Positions 33,327 through 44,513 of a stretch of 64,000 nt of DNA are shown one piece after another (position 1 is the stretch's first letter; every line of letters starts with the position of its first letter). The notes under the pieces are model-generated. The model ran no database searches, was not told the origin of the DNA, and was given only the letters and a program-made list of their open reading frames with translations. Both the position numbers and the translations under genes were made by a program. The stretch is from Rugalucina vietnamica (taxonomy: Eukaryota > Mollusca > Bivalvia > Lucinida > Lucinidae), in NCBI GenBank assembly GCA_964017185.1, contig OZ024874.1:49566856-49630855 (forward strand), given 5' to 3'.

Positions 33327-35168
33327 TTATACACGAGCTCTTAGTCGGTAACGTAGAGCTATATACGTACAAAATCTTATAACTATGAAAATAAAAACCA
33401 TAGTGCATATGTAACAATACAATGGAATATCAATGAGAGCACTTTCTAAAATATCGGATGCTGTAATCACACCAGTCGCGTTCGTCAAGCAGCTTGGAAA
33501 TGCTGATGTGCTCGTTTCATTGCAAGGAATGTCATCCAAATCTCTAAACAGTATAGTGCCAATCGCACCCAATGGGTAGTGAATGATCGAGAAGTACTTG
33601 CACCACTTAAACCACGATGGGAGAGAATTATTTAGGTATCCACTGAATAAAACACCCACAAAAATTACTGTTTGGCCACACAAATTAGCTACACGTCCAT
33701 CCACGAATACACTTCCAACAAACATTCCTATACCTTGAGAATTAAGGGCGTTTAGAATCGCTAATGGCAACGTCGTAAAATATCCTACGACATTACCCAA
33801 TCCCGCTGCCCAAAAGACAACCGTGTAAAACAGACTCGGCATAATTATTCTAAGAGGTAGCTCGCTGACTACTTTTGCAATGTAGTACGCAGACATGCGA
33901 TATGCCCCACCGGCTCTTTCTTTTGCGATGATTCCACGTTCGCTCTGCATAGCATTAATAGCTTGTGCAATCGGTTCAATGTCCCACATGATACAATAGA
34001 TATAAATAAGTCCGAGACGATCTCTAATTGAATCTTGTCTTTCACTGACTTGAAAGAATGCGAGCGACGCGCATGTACACAAAACTACGTTTATGATAAC
34101 ATTGATCAATGGAATCATATTCCCCTTTGCCTGCATATAGTTTCTTCGTGTTAGCAATTTCAACTGAGTCGTAAAAGAGGTTGGCCATTTCTATATCGCA
34201 ATATTGGATTTAACGCTATCACCAAGTGGAAAATCATCGAGCTTGGAAAGTTCTAATCCACTTGAGGGTGATTCCGTTACAGTCTCTGCAATTGTTTGAA
34301 TCTGTGAGGCACTTTCTTCTGGATGCTTCCTTACAAGTGTATTGCTATCCAACGAAACAACTTTATTCAGTTCAGTTGTATTGTCTCGCCATGTTTCCAA
34401 GTAAAAGTCTACCGGGTTGTAAGTTTGTTCACAGTCGAATCCATGACTCTTGAAAAATTCCAATGGAGCTTCATGTGCCTCTCCAAAATAATCCACTGAT
34501 CCTTTAGCCATAAGAAGCAAAGAGTCAAACATATTGTAAATACGCTTTGACGGCTGGTGAATGGTTAGAACCAGCATTTTATTTGTGGATTTAGCCAGCG
34601 CCCGCAGTTGTTGCATCAGGTTGAATGCCAAAGGAGCATCGAGTCCAGATGTTGGTTAGTCCAATAGTAGTATATCTGGATCAGTTAGTAGTTCACACGC
34701 GATGCTCGCCCTTTTCCTCTCTCCGCCTGATAGGCCCCCAGAAAATATGTCACCAATCCGTGTATTAACACAGTCTCTAAGAGAAAGGAGGTCAACGATT
34801 TCATTCAATTTGGCAAGTTTATACGCGTAGGGGATCTCCTCCGGGATTCGAATCATTGCAGTAAAATAAAGAGTTTCCCATAGAGTGAGGTTAGAAAAGA
34901 AAACATCTTGTTGCAAAACGAATCCCAATCTTCTCCGTAGCTGTTTGTTAATCTGAACACCATTAAGCCGTATTTGTCCTGAACTAAAAGACTGCCGACC
35001 AGCTATGACTTTAAGAAGTGTCGTTTTGCCCGCCCCCGTTTGGCCAATAATGGCCAGCATATTCCCACTTTTGGCAGTAAACTGAATATTTCGGAGAATA
35101 TGCACATCCCTTATTTTTACATTTAGTTCAGTAACATCAAGGTTGTATTCAGAACTAGAATCCATCAT
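33327..35168 (-). pseudogene. ABCG-family half-transporter, intron-free, two in-frame stops
   Basis: One reading frame of 614 codons from ATG at 35168 to the stop at 33327. Nucleotide-binding domain: Walker A GQTGAGKT (residues 42-49), Q-loop LQQD (85-88), ABC signature LSGGERKR (146-153), Walker B ILLLD (166-170), H-loop TIHQPS (His 204). Membrane domain with about six helices: MIPLINVIINVVLCTC, RLGLIYIYCIM, ELPLRIIMPSLFYTVVFW, VVGYFTTLPLAILNAL, VANLCGQTVIFVGVLF and PLYCYICTMVFIFIVI. Two N-glycosylation sequons (NET, NAT) lie in the last outer loop. This is the NBD-TMD order and length of eukaryotic half-transporters that dimerise and move lipids, sterols, pigment precursors or xenobiotics across membranes. 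Codon 171, normally the catalytic Glu after Walker B, is TAA (34656-34658); codon 326, before the membrane domain, is TAG (34191-34193). The frame is otherwise clean. The lack of introns suggests a retrocopy. It is probably a young pseudogene; polymorphism or sequence error is possible. Confidence 0.85.
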
Positions 35169-35914
35169 TTTCTAAATGTTTCGCCATCCATTCACCCGCA
35201 GGATTTCTGAAATCTAAAAGAACGTCCTTAAATCCTTGAATTAAGCTTGACAAATATACCTTGACCGTGAAACGTACTTTTGTCAAATTGGAACGTACAG
35301 TAGTACTTATATATTGCTTTGTTTTGGTGGATGCTTCGATAACTTCGAATACGATTCGTCCTTTTTATTCTTTAGACAAAGCAAACCGCCTCGTGGCTTT
35401 TCTATTCCATATCTGATTTCGGATATATTAACAGTTTGACCATCCGAGCATTCTTCGACTGGGCTATCTCTTTCATTAGTTCAATCAAAAAGCCATTCCT
35501 CATTGTGAAGTTGTGTTAATGTCTTCAAAGTCTGAATGCAACCTGTCGTCCGATTCGTAACGTTACTTCGAGTTAAAACTTGTGTCACCATTTACTTAAC
35601 GTAGAAGTTTATTGGCACCTTATACTGGTTGATATGCTTTATAAGTACATGTACTTTTGACATTTCTGTGCAAAAGTCAAAGTTATCGCCCCCGAGGAGC
35701 TGTGGATGACACGATGAACTGCTGCCCTCGGCCAAGTTCTTCGGGTCATTCACACTAACGAATTGTTTTAAATAAAATGATAAATTTCACTTTATATAGT
35801 AGGCTGGGTAATAAACCTAATTGCCCGGGACTACAGCACATGCTCTAAATCTGGACATAGCCTTTAAAGCAAAGTGAACTTAAGATATCATTGAATATAT
35901 TCTCGTAAAAAAGC
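35169..35914. other. 5' flank of the ABCG frame
   Basis: No gene, clear promoter element or retroposition target duplication that I can identify by eye. Confidence 0.4.
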
Positions 35915-36262
35915 ACAAGCAGGCAAAGATCAGGAAAAGGCGCAATCAGAAAAAGACTCCCACTCCAAAAACCGAGGTGGGAAAAAAACCTTATTCGATA
36001 CTTCTGTGGTGGTTCTTTTTGTTTTATGTCTTGGTGTTTAAAATGTTTGTGCTGCTGGCGCCTTAAGTATGTTTTCATATTTTTAGTTAAGTTTAGGTAA
36101 CTGAGTGGCCACCTATTGGGAAAATAGCTGCTCATTCGGCTTACGATATGTTTTCAATGTATAAGTACCTGATTGTTAGTTTAGTTTTTTCCCACCTCGG
36201 CTTTTGGAGTGGGAATCTTTTTCTGATTGCGCATTTTCCTGATCTTTGTCTACTTGTACCTT
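35915..36262. mobile_element. Two Penelope-like 3' ends head to head
   Basis: 35915-35985 is the tail on the minus strand (AAGCAGGCAAAGATCAGG; CCAAAAACCGAGGTGGG). It is followed at about 35993 by a longer plus-strand tail (CTTCTGTGGTGGTTC through TTTGTCTACTTGTACC). The two are 5'-truncated and joined in inverted orientation, an arrangement described for Penelope-like insertions. Confidence 0.8.
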
Positions 36263-36704
36263 TTCACTCTTAGGCTGATAGATAAATTGAATTTACCATT
36301 GTCGAATCGCTAGTTTTGACACTCACGTATCGATACCCCTTTCAACTATGCATAGAAGCCGCACATGACTGCATCTAAATATGCTCACTGGCAAAAGTTT
36401 AGTCAGTGAAAATACTTTTTTTTATCACTGGCATTAACCTCTATCAGAAAGCGCTATTAATCAAAGTGCCGATTTGATCATTTACAAAAATGATGTTTTA
36501 CGAAAAAGGCCAATAACTCTGTCGAAATTAATAACTGGTGGATTTTCTTTCCAGAATTTAAAAGAGACTGCCTTTGCAAATTTAATAAAGGGGAACGTCT
36601 GAGGCAAGCGGTTGGGTGTTATAGTTATCAGGCTGGTCAAAGTTACTGACTAATCTTTTTCCTCTTAGTATACATACAGTGGCCTGGTCCTAGTCAACGG
36701 TTAA
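36263..36704. other. Unassigned stretch
   Basis: No gene or known repeat recognised. Confidence 0.4.
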
Positions 36705-36905
36705 TAAAAATAAAACGGAGATCCTTTAAGAGCAGTGAGCATATTAATGAGAAAGGGGATGGGTCATACCGCGGTTTCGGCTTCTTTAGCCTCTTCAGTG
36801 ACCCTATAGATGTGGCAACATGGAGCCAAAGAGAATTACTGTAATTTTGCAACTTTCAACAGTATAGTCGATACACAGACTATTGTAATCAAACAGGGGC
36901 CAAAT
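36705..36905 (+). mobile_element. S306 copy, 3' truncated
   Basis: GGAGATCCTTTAAGAGCAG, GGTTTCGGCTTC, CCTCTTCAGTGACCC and GGGGCCAAAT in the family order. It lacks the AATATAATCTGCAC end. Confidence 0.75.
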
Positions 36906-37245
36906 ATCCTGTTTCACCGGCACAGAAAGTTAATTTTTTGACGTACCTATCTAGTGTCGTTTACTGCACATTCAGAGCCTTGCCCACTGTCTGACCGATA
37001 AAAGTGATTTTATCTAAAAGAGCATGAATAGGAACAAACAGAATGACTATCTGGACTGGGAATGTCGATTATATCAATGTCTTGTCATTATCGCCTTTAA
37101 TGCATCTAGTATGATTTTGTGAAAATGCTGTGTACGGTTTATGTTCTCTGCTTCAAATGTTTATTGGCATGTTTCGATTTTCTCTTGTATGAATAAATTC
37201 GATTTGGCATTGCCATATGGACTGATTGAGACATGGTACTTCATG

Positions 37246-37445
37246 GGAGCGCGGTGGCGTAGTGGTAGAGCGTCAGACTCCGAATCGAGAGGTTCTGAAT
37301 TCGATCCCGACATGCGTCATCGTGTTGTGTCCTTAAGCAAGACACATTAACTCCCTGCAGTACTGGTTAAACCCAGGAAGCGTTGGCTCCGTCCCGACAT
37401 GACTGAACAATTGTTGACTGGGACGTTAAGCCTCAACAAAAAATG
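37246..37445 (+). mobile_element. tRNA-derived SINE
   Basis: Head GCGCGGTGGCGTAGTGG, B box AATTCGATCCC, core GTGTCCTTAAGCAAGACAC, tail TTGACTGGGACGTTAAGC. One of the better-preserved copies in the window. Confidence 0.88.
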
Positions 37446-38584
37446 AGGAATAAATGAAACGATCGAGAGGGCAATATCGCTGAAGATGTTCAAAAACGCA
37501 TGGTGCCCTTTGACGACTGCCTTTAACTGCAATCAGACCCCAAGTAAACCAATGATTTTATTAAGGATTAGCGACCACAGATTTCACATTGCTGAGAACC
37601 TGATCGAATTGTCTTACGTGATACATCGGCTGTGTGTTTCATGAGACGCGATATTGAGTTTCCAGAATCTTTAGTAATTAAAACTTAAGATGTATCGACA
37701 CAAGACATTGGCTACAGAAGAAAATGTATTTTTATTAGAATTACCTGAAAATGGCAGTCAATCAATTTCACTACATGTATTTTGCTCAATTCTCTCGGAT
37801 AAGCAGATATATTAGATCTGCCTGTGTCTCATACGATACGGTTTACGTTGGGTGATGAATAAGTATGTACAAGACATACTGCTGGTAGCAAGCCATAATG
37901 CCAGACAATATTCTTTCTCGGTGATTGGCAATAATTCAATCGGACAAAAAACTAAATACATGAAGAGTACAGATAGGCATCATGAACAATACAAACACGT
38001 CTATGACCCGAATTATTCGTATAATATAGCATTTGCAACTTTCGTTTCGTATGGACTATAATACATTTCAATACGCTTAAATTTTGCTCTGCTCTTGTTT
38101 TGCAAATAATATAATATGCAACACGTCACTGTGCTTTTGCGTTTGAAATATATAGTATTGTGTGTTCAACGAAAACCATTTTATTATAGTTGCTCTCTGG
38201 TATCACTGTTACAGTTAGTCGAAGTCAACACAAATCCCCTACTTTTATACATATACATTCAAAATCAAACTTAGTGGCGACGATTTGCTATGCAACATGT
38301 GCCTAAACAAAATAGCAGTTAGTGACCTAAAATCTTGACAATTTTAATGGTCTTAAAACACAAATGTTACACAAATGGAAACTTTTGCCTATATGATACG
38401 ACCATCTTTCAAAAAACTGTCACAATCAAAGACTTTAGTCAAGTGTGATGTACCTGGAGCAAACATTTACACAAATCTATTTGTAAAGCACGGTTTAATA
38501 AATGTGGCTCTTTTATTATTATTTTTCTTCTATCAGCATTTAAATACACTCAGTAAGAGTTCATGTCATTTTCCCTTACGGATA
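37446..38584. other. Unassigned intergenic stretch
   Basis: No gene or named repeat seen. Small plus-strand frames near its end run antisense to the gene at 38585 and are not supported. Confidence 0.45.
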
Positions 38585-39493
38585 TCAACTCGCACTTTCA
38601 TTAAACGCATAATGTTTCCTAGATTTCGGATGGAATGTATTTACGCGACGTAATTTCGGAGTACTGCTCCTATTAGCCTGTCGAACAATAGCTATTAATC
38701 TCAGTTCCTTACTATCCTTCATTTGCGTTTCCTGTTTTTGTTCATTTTTCTCTGACGAGTAAAATTCGACAGCAGTTTGTTCATTAAATATAGCGGGCAG
38801 AAATCCATTCATTTCTGTATGCGGCCGTTCCAATGGATGTTTTCTTTTCTTCACTCTACGTTTTGCAGGCGTTTTCCTATCTCTTTCTTTAGATCGCTTA
38901 GGAAGGTAAGATCGTTCCCTTGTTATCTTAAAAGTAGGTAGCTCGTCCTTCAGCTTTTCAATTTTTGTGGGAGTAGTTTCGATTATGGTTGGAGTCCGCT
39001 TTTCCATTTCCTTTCTACTTTCTAATGAATATTGTTCCTGTCTATCATTTTCATTCGCCAACACACTGACTGGAGCGCTTTGACTTTCTATTGGTTTCAC
39101 CTTTTTATGTTTCTTTCGTTTCTTTTTGTCCAACTTGCTCAATGAATTACTCCTTTGCTCTTTTGAAAGCATACCATCTCCAACTCGCATACCATTTATA
39201 TCCAGATCTGAAGAGAAATCTATATTGATACGAATATCTTTTAATTCCTTCTTTACAACATCTATTTCACGGTCAATCTTTTCAACGGACTTTCTTTGTT
39301 TCAAGTTTAGTTCTGTTATTGAGCGCTGAAGGCGGTCTTCTACTAACTTGTTCACTCGTCCGACCTCTGTCGTCTTCGACTGTAGAAACCAAGGTGTCTC
39401 AAATACTGTTTCTCCCATTGTTATTTTAATTTTGTCTCGTTCTTCTATAAATTCACATAATTCCGGATCTCTTAGTCCTGATTTATTACTATG
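38585..39493 (-). CDS. Unrecognised basic, partly coiled-coil protein (last or only exon)
   Basis: From ATG at 39418 the frame encodes 277 residues to the stop at 38585. It stays open 25 codons further upstream (SNKSGLRDPELCEFIEERD, then KIKIT before the Met) to a TAG at 39494-39496. The upstream part is as protein-like as the rest and has no ATG of its own, so it may be the body of an exon whose acceptor is that AG, with the true start in an earlier exon. Seen: a heptad-like helical stretch (about residues 20-65 from the Met, NKLVEDRLQRSITELNLKQR), a lysine-rich patch (KKKRKKHKK at about 97-105), a second basic region (KRSKERDRK; KRRVKKRKH) compatible with nuclear localisation or nucleic-acid binding, and a basic C-terminus. 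No known domain recognised. No transposon hallmark overlaps it. Function unknown. Confidence 0.6.
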   Translation of the reverse strand, partial: HSNKSGLRDPELCEFIEERDKIKITMGETVFETPWFLQSKTTEVGRVNKLVEDRLQRSITELNLKQRKSVEKIDREIDVVKKELKDIRINIDFSSDLDINGMRVGDGMLSKEQRSNSLSKLDKKKRKKHKKVKPIESQSAPVSVLANENDRQEQYSLESRKEMEKRTPTIIETTPTKIEKLKDELPTFKITRERSYLPKRSKERDRKTPAKRRVKKRKHPLERPHTEMNGFLPAIFNEQTAVEFYSSEKNEQKQETQMKDSKELRLIAIVRQANRSSTPKLRRVNTFHPKSRKHYAFNESAS

Positions 39494-39496
39494 CTA

Positions 39497-41500
39497 TTTT
39501 GCGAAAAGTTACACTTTCGTTTTAAGCATCACGTTTTCCCTGGAGCTATGATGGAACATCTTTCTGTTTATGAAAGTTGTTGACAAATGATATGTTTGTT
39601 CCAATTTCGGTAGTTTTGACCGTCTTTATTGAAAACTAATTGAGAATTTATGTAATTTGTTACGTTTCCAATAATTCACATTTGTAATAAAACTCCGCTG
39701 AAATTCAATTTGTATATTTCAGAATATAATGCACAATGCCTTTAACAATTGACGATAGAATATCCTGATATACAACACTTCAAATTGTGCATCTATTAAA
39801 TCTCTTCAAGGGTGAATTAATTGACTGACCCCATAAAAGCATAAATAATGTTCGTCGATGCCCTTGGCGAGTCTCTGATGTTATGTAACCGTCTTTGTAT
39901 AAATATTTAAATCCAGATTTAGATCTTTGAAGCGAGTTTTGTACCGAAATCATCACATTTTGAAGTGCACATTGTTTCACAAATGCTGAGCAATATTGCT
40001 ATCATTGTACTTAGGCTGAACGCTTAAAGATATTAATTGAATCTTTCTGAAAATCTGCAATGTACAATGACATTCTTGTTAGACAAATTTACACCGTACG
40101 CAAAGTACTTATAAATCACTGAGGCAAAAAGTGTTATGAATATAAAGCTAAAATAATGAACTAAAACTGCGTTGGTCATGCAAATTTTTAATAAAGGTGG
40201 GTATTATTTATTGTGACTGTATAGGTAAAAGGTGTCTTTCGACATATAACAAAACCCGTATATGTACACTGTATGCCTATTTACATATTCGTAAACCAAT
40301 GTATATCATACCACAATGGCTGTATTGCTGGTGAAGACATGTATAACACGACTAGGCTGCACGTGTATGCCGATTTATTGAATATCTTAAAAATGCATTT
40401 TATGATGAGGTTAAATTCATATGTACTGTATTATATGGCTAATTCATCTTAAATGTAACAGAAAATCCTCTAAGCATTATTGGTTTGAACATCACCTTCT
40501 TTTGCATTTGTGCAACGTGTAAACTAGTGTTTAACGCTTTAGCACCCATAAACAACTAAGATGTCCTCAGCTGTCTGTTCATAACATTACAAGGGACATT
40601 TATATTTGAGTTGGCCCAATTAATATTTTATTAACATCGCTGTTTACTCCACATGAACTTAGGGTATACATAAAAGCTGCATTATAATCTATGGATAATC
40701 AATAAGCTTGATCAGCCTTTAGTTTAGGAACCTACTCGTTTGCTTCACAATTATTCGTCCGACAATCAGACCGATTTGGTTGAAAAACATCAATGATATC
40801 TGATAGTCATATTGAAATTCGTCACGTTAAAAACTGTATTTGGATTTTTTGATATACAGCTGGGCAACGAACCAATGACGCTAGTCTCGATATCATGCTT
40901 ATTGACCTAAACCGACATTTCCAAATATGTACGGGCTTTAAACACACAAGTACATTTCACGTGGAGGGGATGGTCATCTAATGACAAAGTGTTAAATTTG
41001 TTTAAGTATTTTACCACCATGTATACAGAAGGTCTGGATAATTGAAAAATAATTAACGCAAAGTCACTGTCAGCGTGTATTTTGATATTGGAAGTCAACT
41101 ATTATGCAAATAAATTTTCAAAAGTAATCGCAAAGCAAATATCACGGTGTCTTTTTCTGTCGTACAGGAGCCCTTGCCATGAAATTATAATTTTAAGTTA
41201 TTTAAAAATAAATAAGTACAATAGCATAAAGTGTGTATAAACAAGAAAAATAAACTACCGACAGAATCGGCTGTTAGTCCCTGGTTTCCGTCGTTTAAGC
41301 TTGTTTATCAACATATTTGTACTCGTACAAGTCGTCGGTAATCCCTAATAAAACTATCATGCAATAGTCACGATGTGTAAAACATTAGAAGGCTTTTTGG
41401 CGAGTTGCTCTAAGAAAGGGATATTTAAGAACTTTTTTCTGAAAACGAGGAGTCGTTTGCACGGGCGCTGTGAAAAAGGGGACTTTCGCGCGACATACAC
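39497..41500. other. Unassigned intergenic stretch
   Basis: AT-rich, about 2 kb. I see no gene, hairpin family or tandem repeat. Confidence 0.45.
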
Positions 41501-41573
41501 CCATAAAACACACATAACCGGGAATAGCCCCCTGGAGTACCCATTACCTTCTGTATACTGGTAAATGACATTG

Positions 41574-43043
41574 TTATCCATCGTCAACAGTCAAACAGGT
41601 AACGCTAATTCCGTCAATATCCGAGATAAATACCTTCTTCTCTGATTGGCTGATAGCAATGTATGATGGGGTAATGAACATAGACGACCCATCCTGGTTA
41701 GCCCCGAGTTTTCGAAGTAAATTACCGTCCAGATCAAGGATTTTAACTTCAGCTTGTCCTGGGTTATTATGGCAGGTTGTGAAGATGTTATCTCCAGTCA
41801 AGTGAACGCCCCAACATTTCTTATTGAGCTGCATAACCCGCCCGGATTTCAATCGGGGATAAACATCAACATATTGTAGTTGTTCTTTCAGGGGACAGGT
41901 AACGATGACAGTTGTAGCATCAACGAAGGCGACATCAAATGGTTTGGCGTTCAATTTCAAACTGTCTAGTTGTGCATCGCAACTTTCTAAGACTTTGAGC
42001 TTACTATTGCCCCAGTCACACATTACGATGTCACCATTTGGCATGACACCAGATCCAGTAATATGAGGAATATTCTTGTCATCAAACCATTTGATATTTA
42101 ACTGTTTTGTGGACTTAATCGTTTTATCTGACAAAATTTTACGACCCGTGTGAAGGTTTGTAGTTCTACCTTCCATAAATGATCCCAGATAATCTATCTC
42201 AGATTGCAGATTTGCAAGTTTTATGCTCGTTTCAAATTTTAGATTTGTGTTGATGACATCATTAGCTATGTCTTTTTTCATAGTCCTTAATATACGATTT
42301 CTAGATACCTGAACATCTGCTGCAAACATGGTGCATGGCTCACCATTACTCTTAGCATCTTGCAATATTATATCATCTGTTTCAAGCATCTTCTCTGTCG
42401 CTTGAAGGGTCGAAATATGCTGACTTATGCGCTTTTGTCCCTCATCGACTTGTGAATCGAGCAGTTCCAATGTAGATTTCTCCAAGTCATTAAGGAAAAC
42501 GTTAAGTTCCTTTCTGAACTCATTAATTTCCTTTATGCAATCTTCTTTTGAACAACCAAAGCTGTTGCGTTGTGTATCCCTTGTTTTCTTCAACTGAGCA
42601 TAATCATTTTCGAGGGCCTTTAGTTTTGACATAACGAAGTTAAGTTTCGACGTTTTATAGCCCGATCCTTTATCTTGAATGTGCGATACCTTATATTTAT
42701 AATGTTTCATATCCTTGCACGTGTTGCAGAAGACATCATCGTGATCTTCGCAGTGATATATTACCTCCTGTTTTGTGCTACAGTTACAATTGACAATGAA
42801 GGTAGTTGGTCCATGTGTAGAACTGGCTGCTTGAACCTGGCTTGCAAGTACCATCACATGATTCTTTAGCAGGGGGAGTTTCACATGGTGCTCTTTGCAA
42901 GGATTGCAGAGATAGATTGGGCAGTCATTACAGTAGAAGTTGGCCCCCTTTTCTTAATCGACAGTTTTACATGCTCCGCAGATATTGGTATGGAATTCAT
43001 CCGATGCTCCATGGAGAGACCTTGATCCATCTACTGACGACAT
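41574..43043 (-). pseudogene. TRIM-like B-box / coiled-coil / propeller protein with a stop and a frameshift
   Basis: From ATG at 43043 (MSSVDGSRSLHG) one frame runs to 41574, interrupted only by TAA at codon 30 (42954-42956). Order of parts: first B-box-like zinc region (about 22-55: ICGAC, FYCNDCPIYLCNPCKEHH); second B-box (about 85-122: CNCSTKQEVIYHCEDHDDVF, then CNTCKDMKH), where a ligand position often Cys near its end reads Tyr (HYKY); coiled coil (about 130-290, SKLKALENDYAQLKKTR and following); NHL/propeller-like C-terminal repeats (about 320-489: SGVMPNGDIVMCDWGNSKLK; PSYIAISQSEKKVFISDIDG). There is no RING finger. After the stop at 41574 the expected continuation (NNVIYQYTEGNG) appears in another frame, so a frameshift near 41580 truncates the propeller. 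Bivalves carry very large single-exon families of such B-box/NHL proteins linked to ubiquitin-type and innate immune roles (known from the family). This copy is probably inactive; translation from a later start is possible but would lack the first B-box. Confidence 0.8.
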
Positions 43044-43108
43044 TTAGATACAGCGTAGCTTATGTCATGTGGCTGTCAAGAAAAGGGGAAAATGAATGCT
43101 TCAACATT

Positions 43109-43196
43109 TGAACTAGACGGACGACGACGACGGACGGACGCCGGAGCATGGTCATCCTATAAGCTCACCTTGTAAGCCTTCGGCTCAGGTGAGCTA
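43109..43196 (-). mobile_element. End fragment of a pearl-like element
   Basis: A GACGGACG(ACG)n microsatellite is followed by TCCTATAAGCTCACC and a terminal hairpin (TAGCTCACCTG pairing with AGCTCACCTTG across a CTTCGG-containing turn). Same plan as the right end of 46854-47880. It lies ~65 bases 5' of the TRIM-like ATG. Confidence 0.55.
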
Positions 43197-43202
43197 AAAT
43201 TG

Positions 43203-43344
43203 GATGAAAATTTTTTATTTATTTTCTTATTTTCGCTCGGCGAGGCGGGTCTAACGTGTGTTTTGGATAAAAAAAATAGAAAAAAATAGGTATACCCCTG
43301 TAATCCCCCAGTTTTACTTTGAAAAAAGGACATGTTTCCTGATG
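43203..43344 (-). mobile_element. H260 fragment
   Basis: Minus-strand copy ending GACATGTTTCCTGATG. The hairpin keeps one arm only (CTCGGCGAGGCGGGTC). Confidence 0.7.
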
Positions 43345-44009
43345 CTTTACAAAAATTGCTGCAGGTGTTTATTTTGTTCAAACACGGGTTCTAAAGGCTT
43401 GGCAGCACATATCATCAACAACAATAATTGCATACCGGAGATAAACCGTATAAACCCAGATAATTTAAATGATCTGATACGGTCATGACCGATTAAATTG
43501 GAGTTTTTAAAGACAAACAGCATTGGTTCAAATTCACAAACTTCGAAAAACAGCAAGAGTATGTTAATTACAGCTTCAAGATTGTAAAACTACTCGACAC
43601 TTGAATTGATGGTACTGTTGAACAATCACATTCAAAGCGTGTTTGCCGATTATTTGATGTTTTTCTCCGAAAGATATTCCAGTACCCTGGACGTGAATTT
43701 TATCCAGATTCGATCATAAGTAAGAAAATGTCAACATTCTGAAATTTGGCAATTAATCTCATCATTGTTTCTTTTTTGTCGGGTATCTATGAAAACGTAC
43801 ATTAGGTGCAAACAGAACAAAAATTCAATACAAAACATAAAATTTGAACTACAACACAAGTAACGCCTTGGACCTGGCAGGTAATGACCCCCTGGAACCT
43901 GTCCTATATGGACCTGAAGCGCATGGTTTGCAGGAGCTAACAATTATATAGATATTCTTATCATTTTAAAATAATGTTTAGTCCATATCGTTTTCTTGAT
44001 ACTGTCCTA
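43345..44009. other. Unassigned stretch
   Basis: No gene or known repeat recognised. Confidence 0.4.
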
Positions 44010-44460
44010 CAACATGCTAAAGGGCTGGATTTTTAAACTAACAAAGCAACTATTTGTCTTGAAAAGATTATTACGTAAAAATGTGAAAAATGTGTGTTTT
44101 TGTAAACACACACATTTGGGCTTGCAAACCTGAATTTGTTTCACATCATCACTTGAGACAATGAAAGCAATCATTTAAAGCATAAAAAAAGAAAGTAAAA
44201 ATTGAAGTTTTGGGACAGAAATGCCATGCTTGACCAAAAATAATGATTTATGAGATATCTAAATTCTCAGATAAAGCTTATTAGTAACTACTCTCTCCAT
44301 TACACTGAGCTGTTTTTCGCCAAACACAGCATGCAGCAACCTTTAATGCTTAAATGGAGGGACAGCTTATCAACCCATCCAAATTCAGACTATTTAACAG
44401 AACGAAAATAGCCAGGTTATGGTGTAAAAGCCATGGTAGGTTTTGGTGTTCAAAAAGTCT
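44010..44460 (-). repeat. Relative of the element interior at 21490-22040
   Basis: The reverse complement follows 21490-22040 in order (GCATGCTGTGTTTG-like words, GAGAGATGAGTTACTAA-like words, CGAATGAGGATGTG-like words). There are no matching terminal repeats, so it is a partial copy. Confidence 0.55.
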
Positions 44461-44513
44461 GATAATTTCCAATGTCTGTATTCACTGGAGGATCAAATAG
44501 GAGACTGGCATTT

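Noticed and set aside
34226-34453. Plus-strand frame opposite the ABCG frame
   Set aside because: Antisense shadow with no domain.
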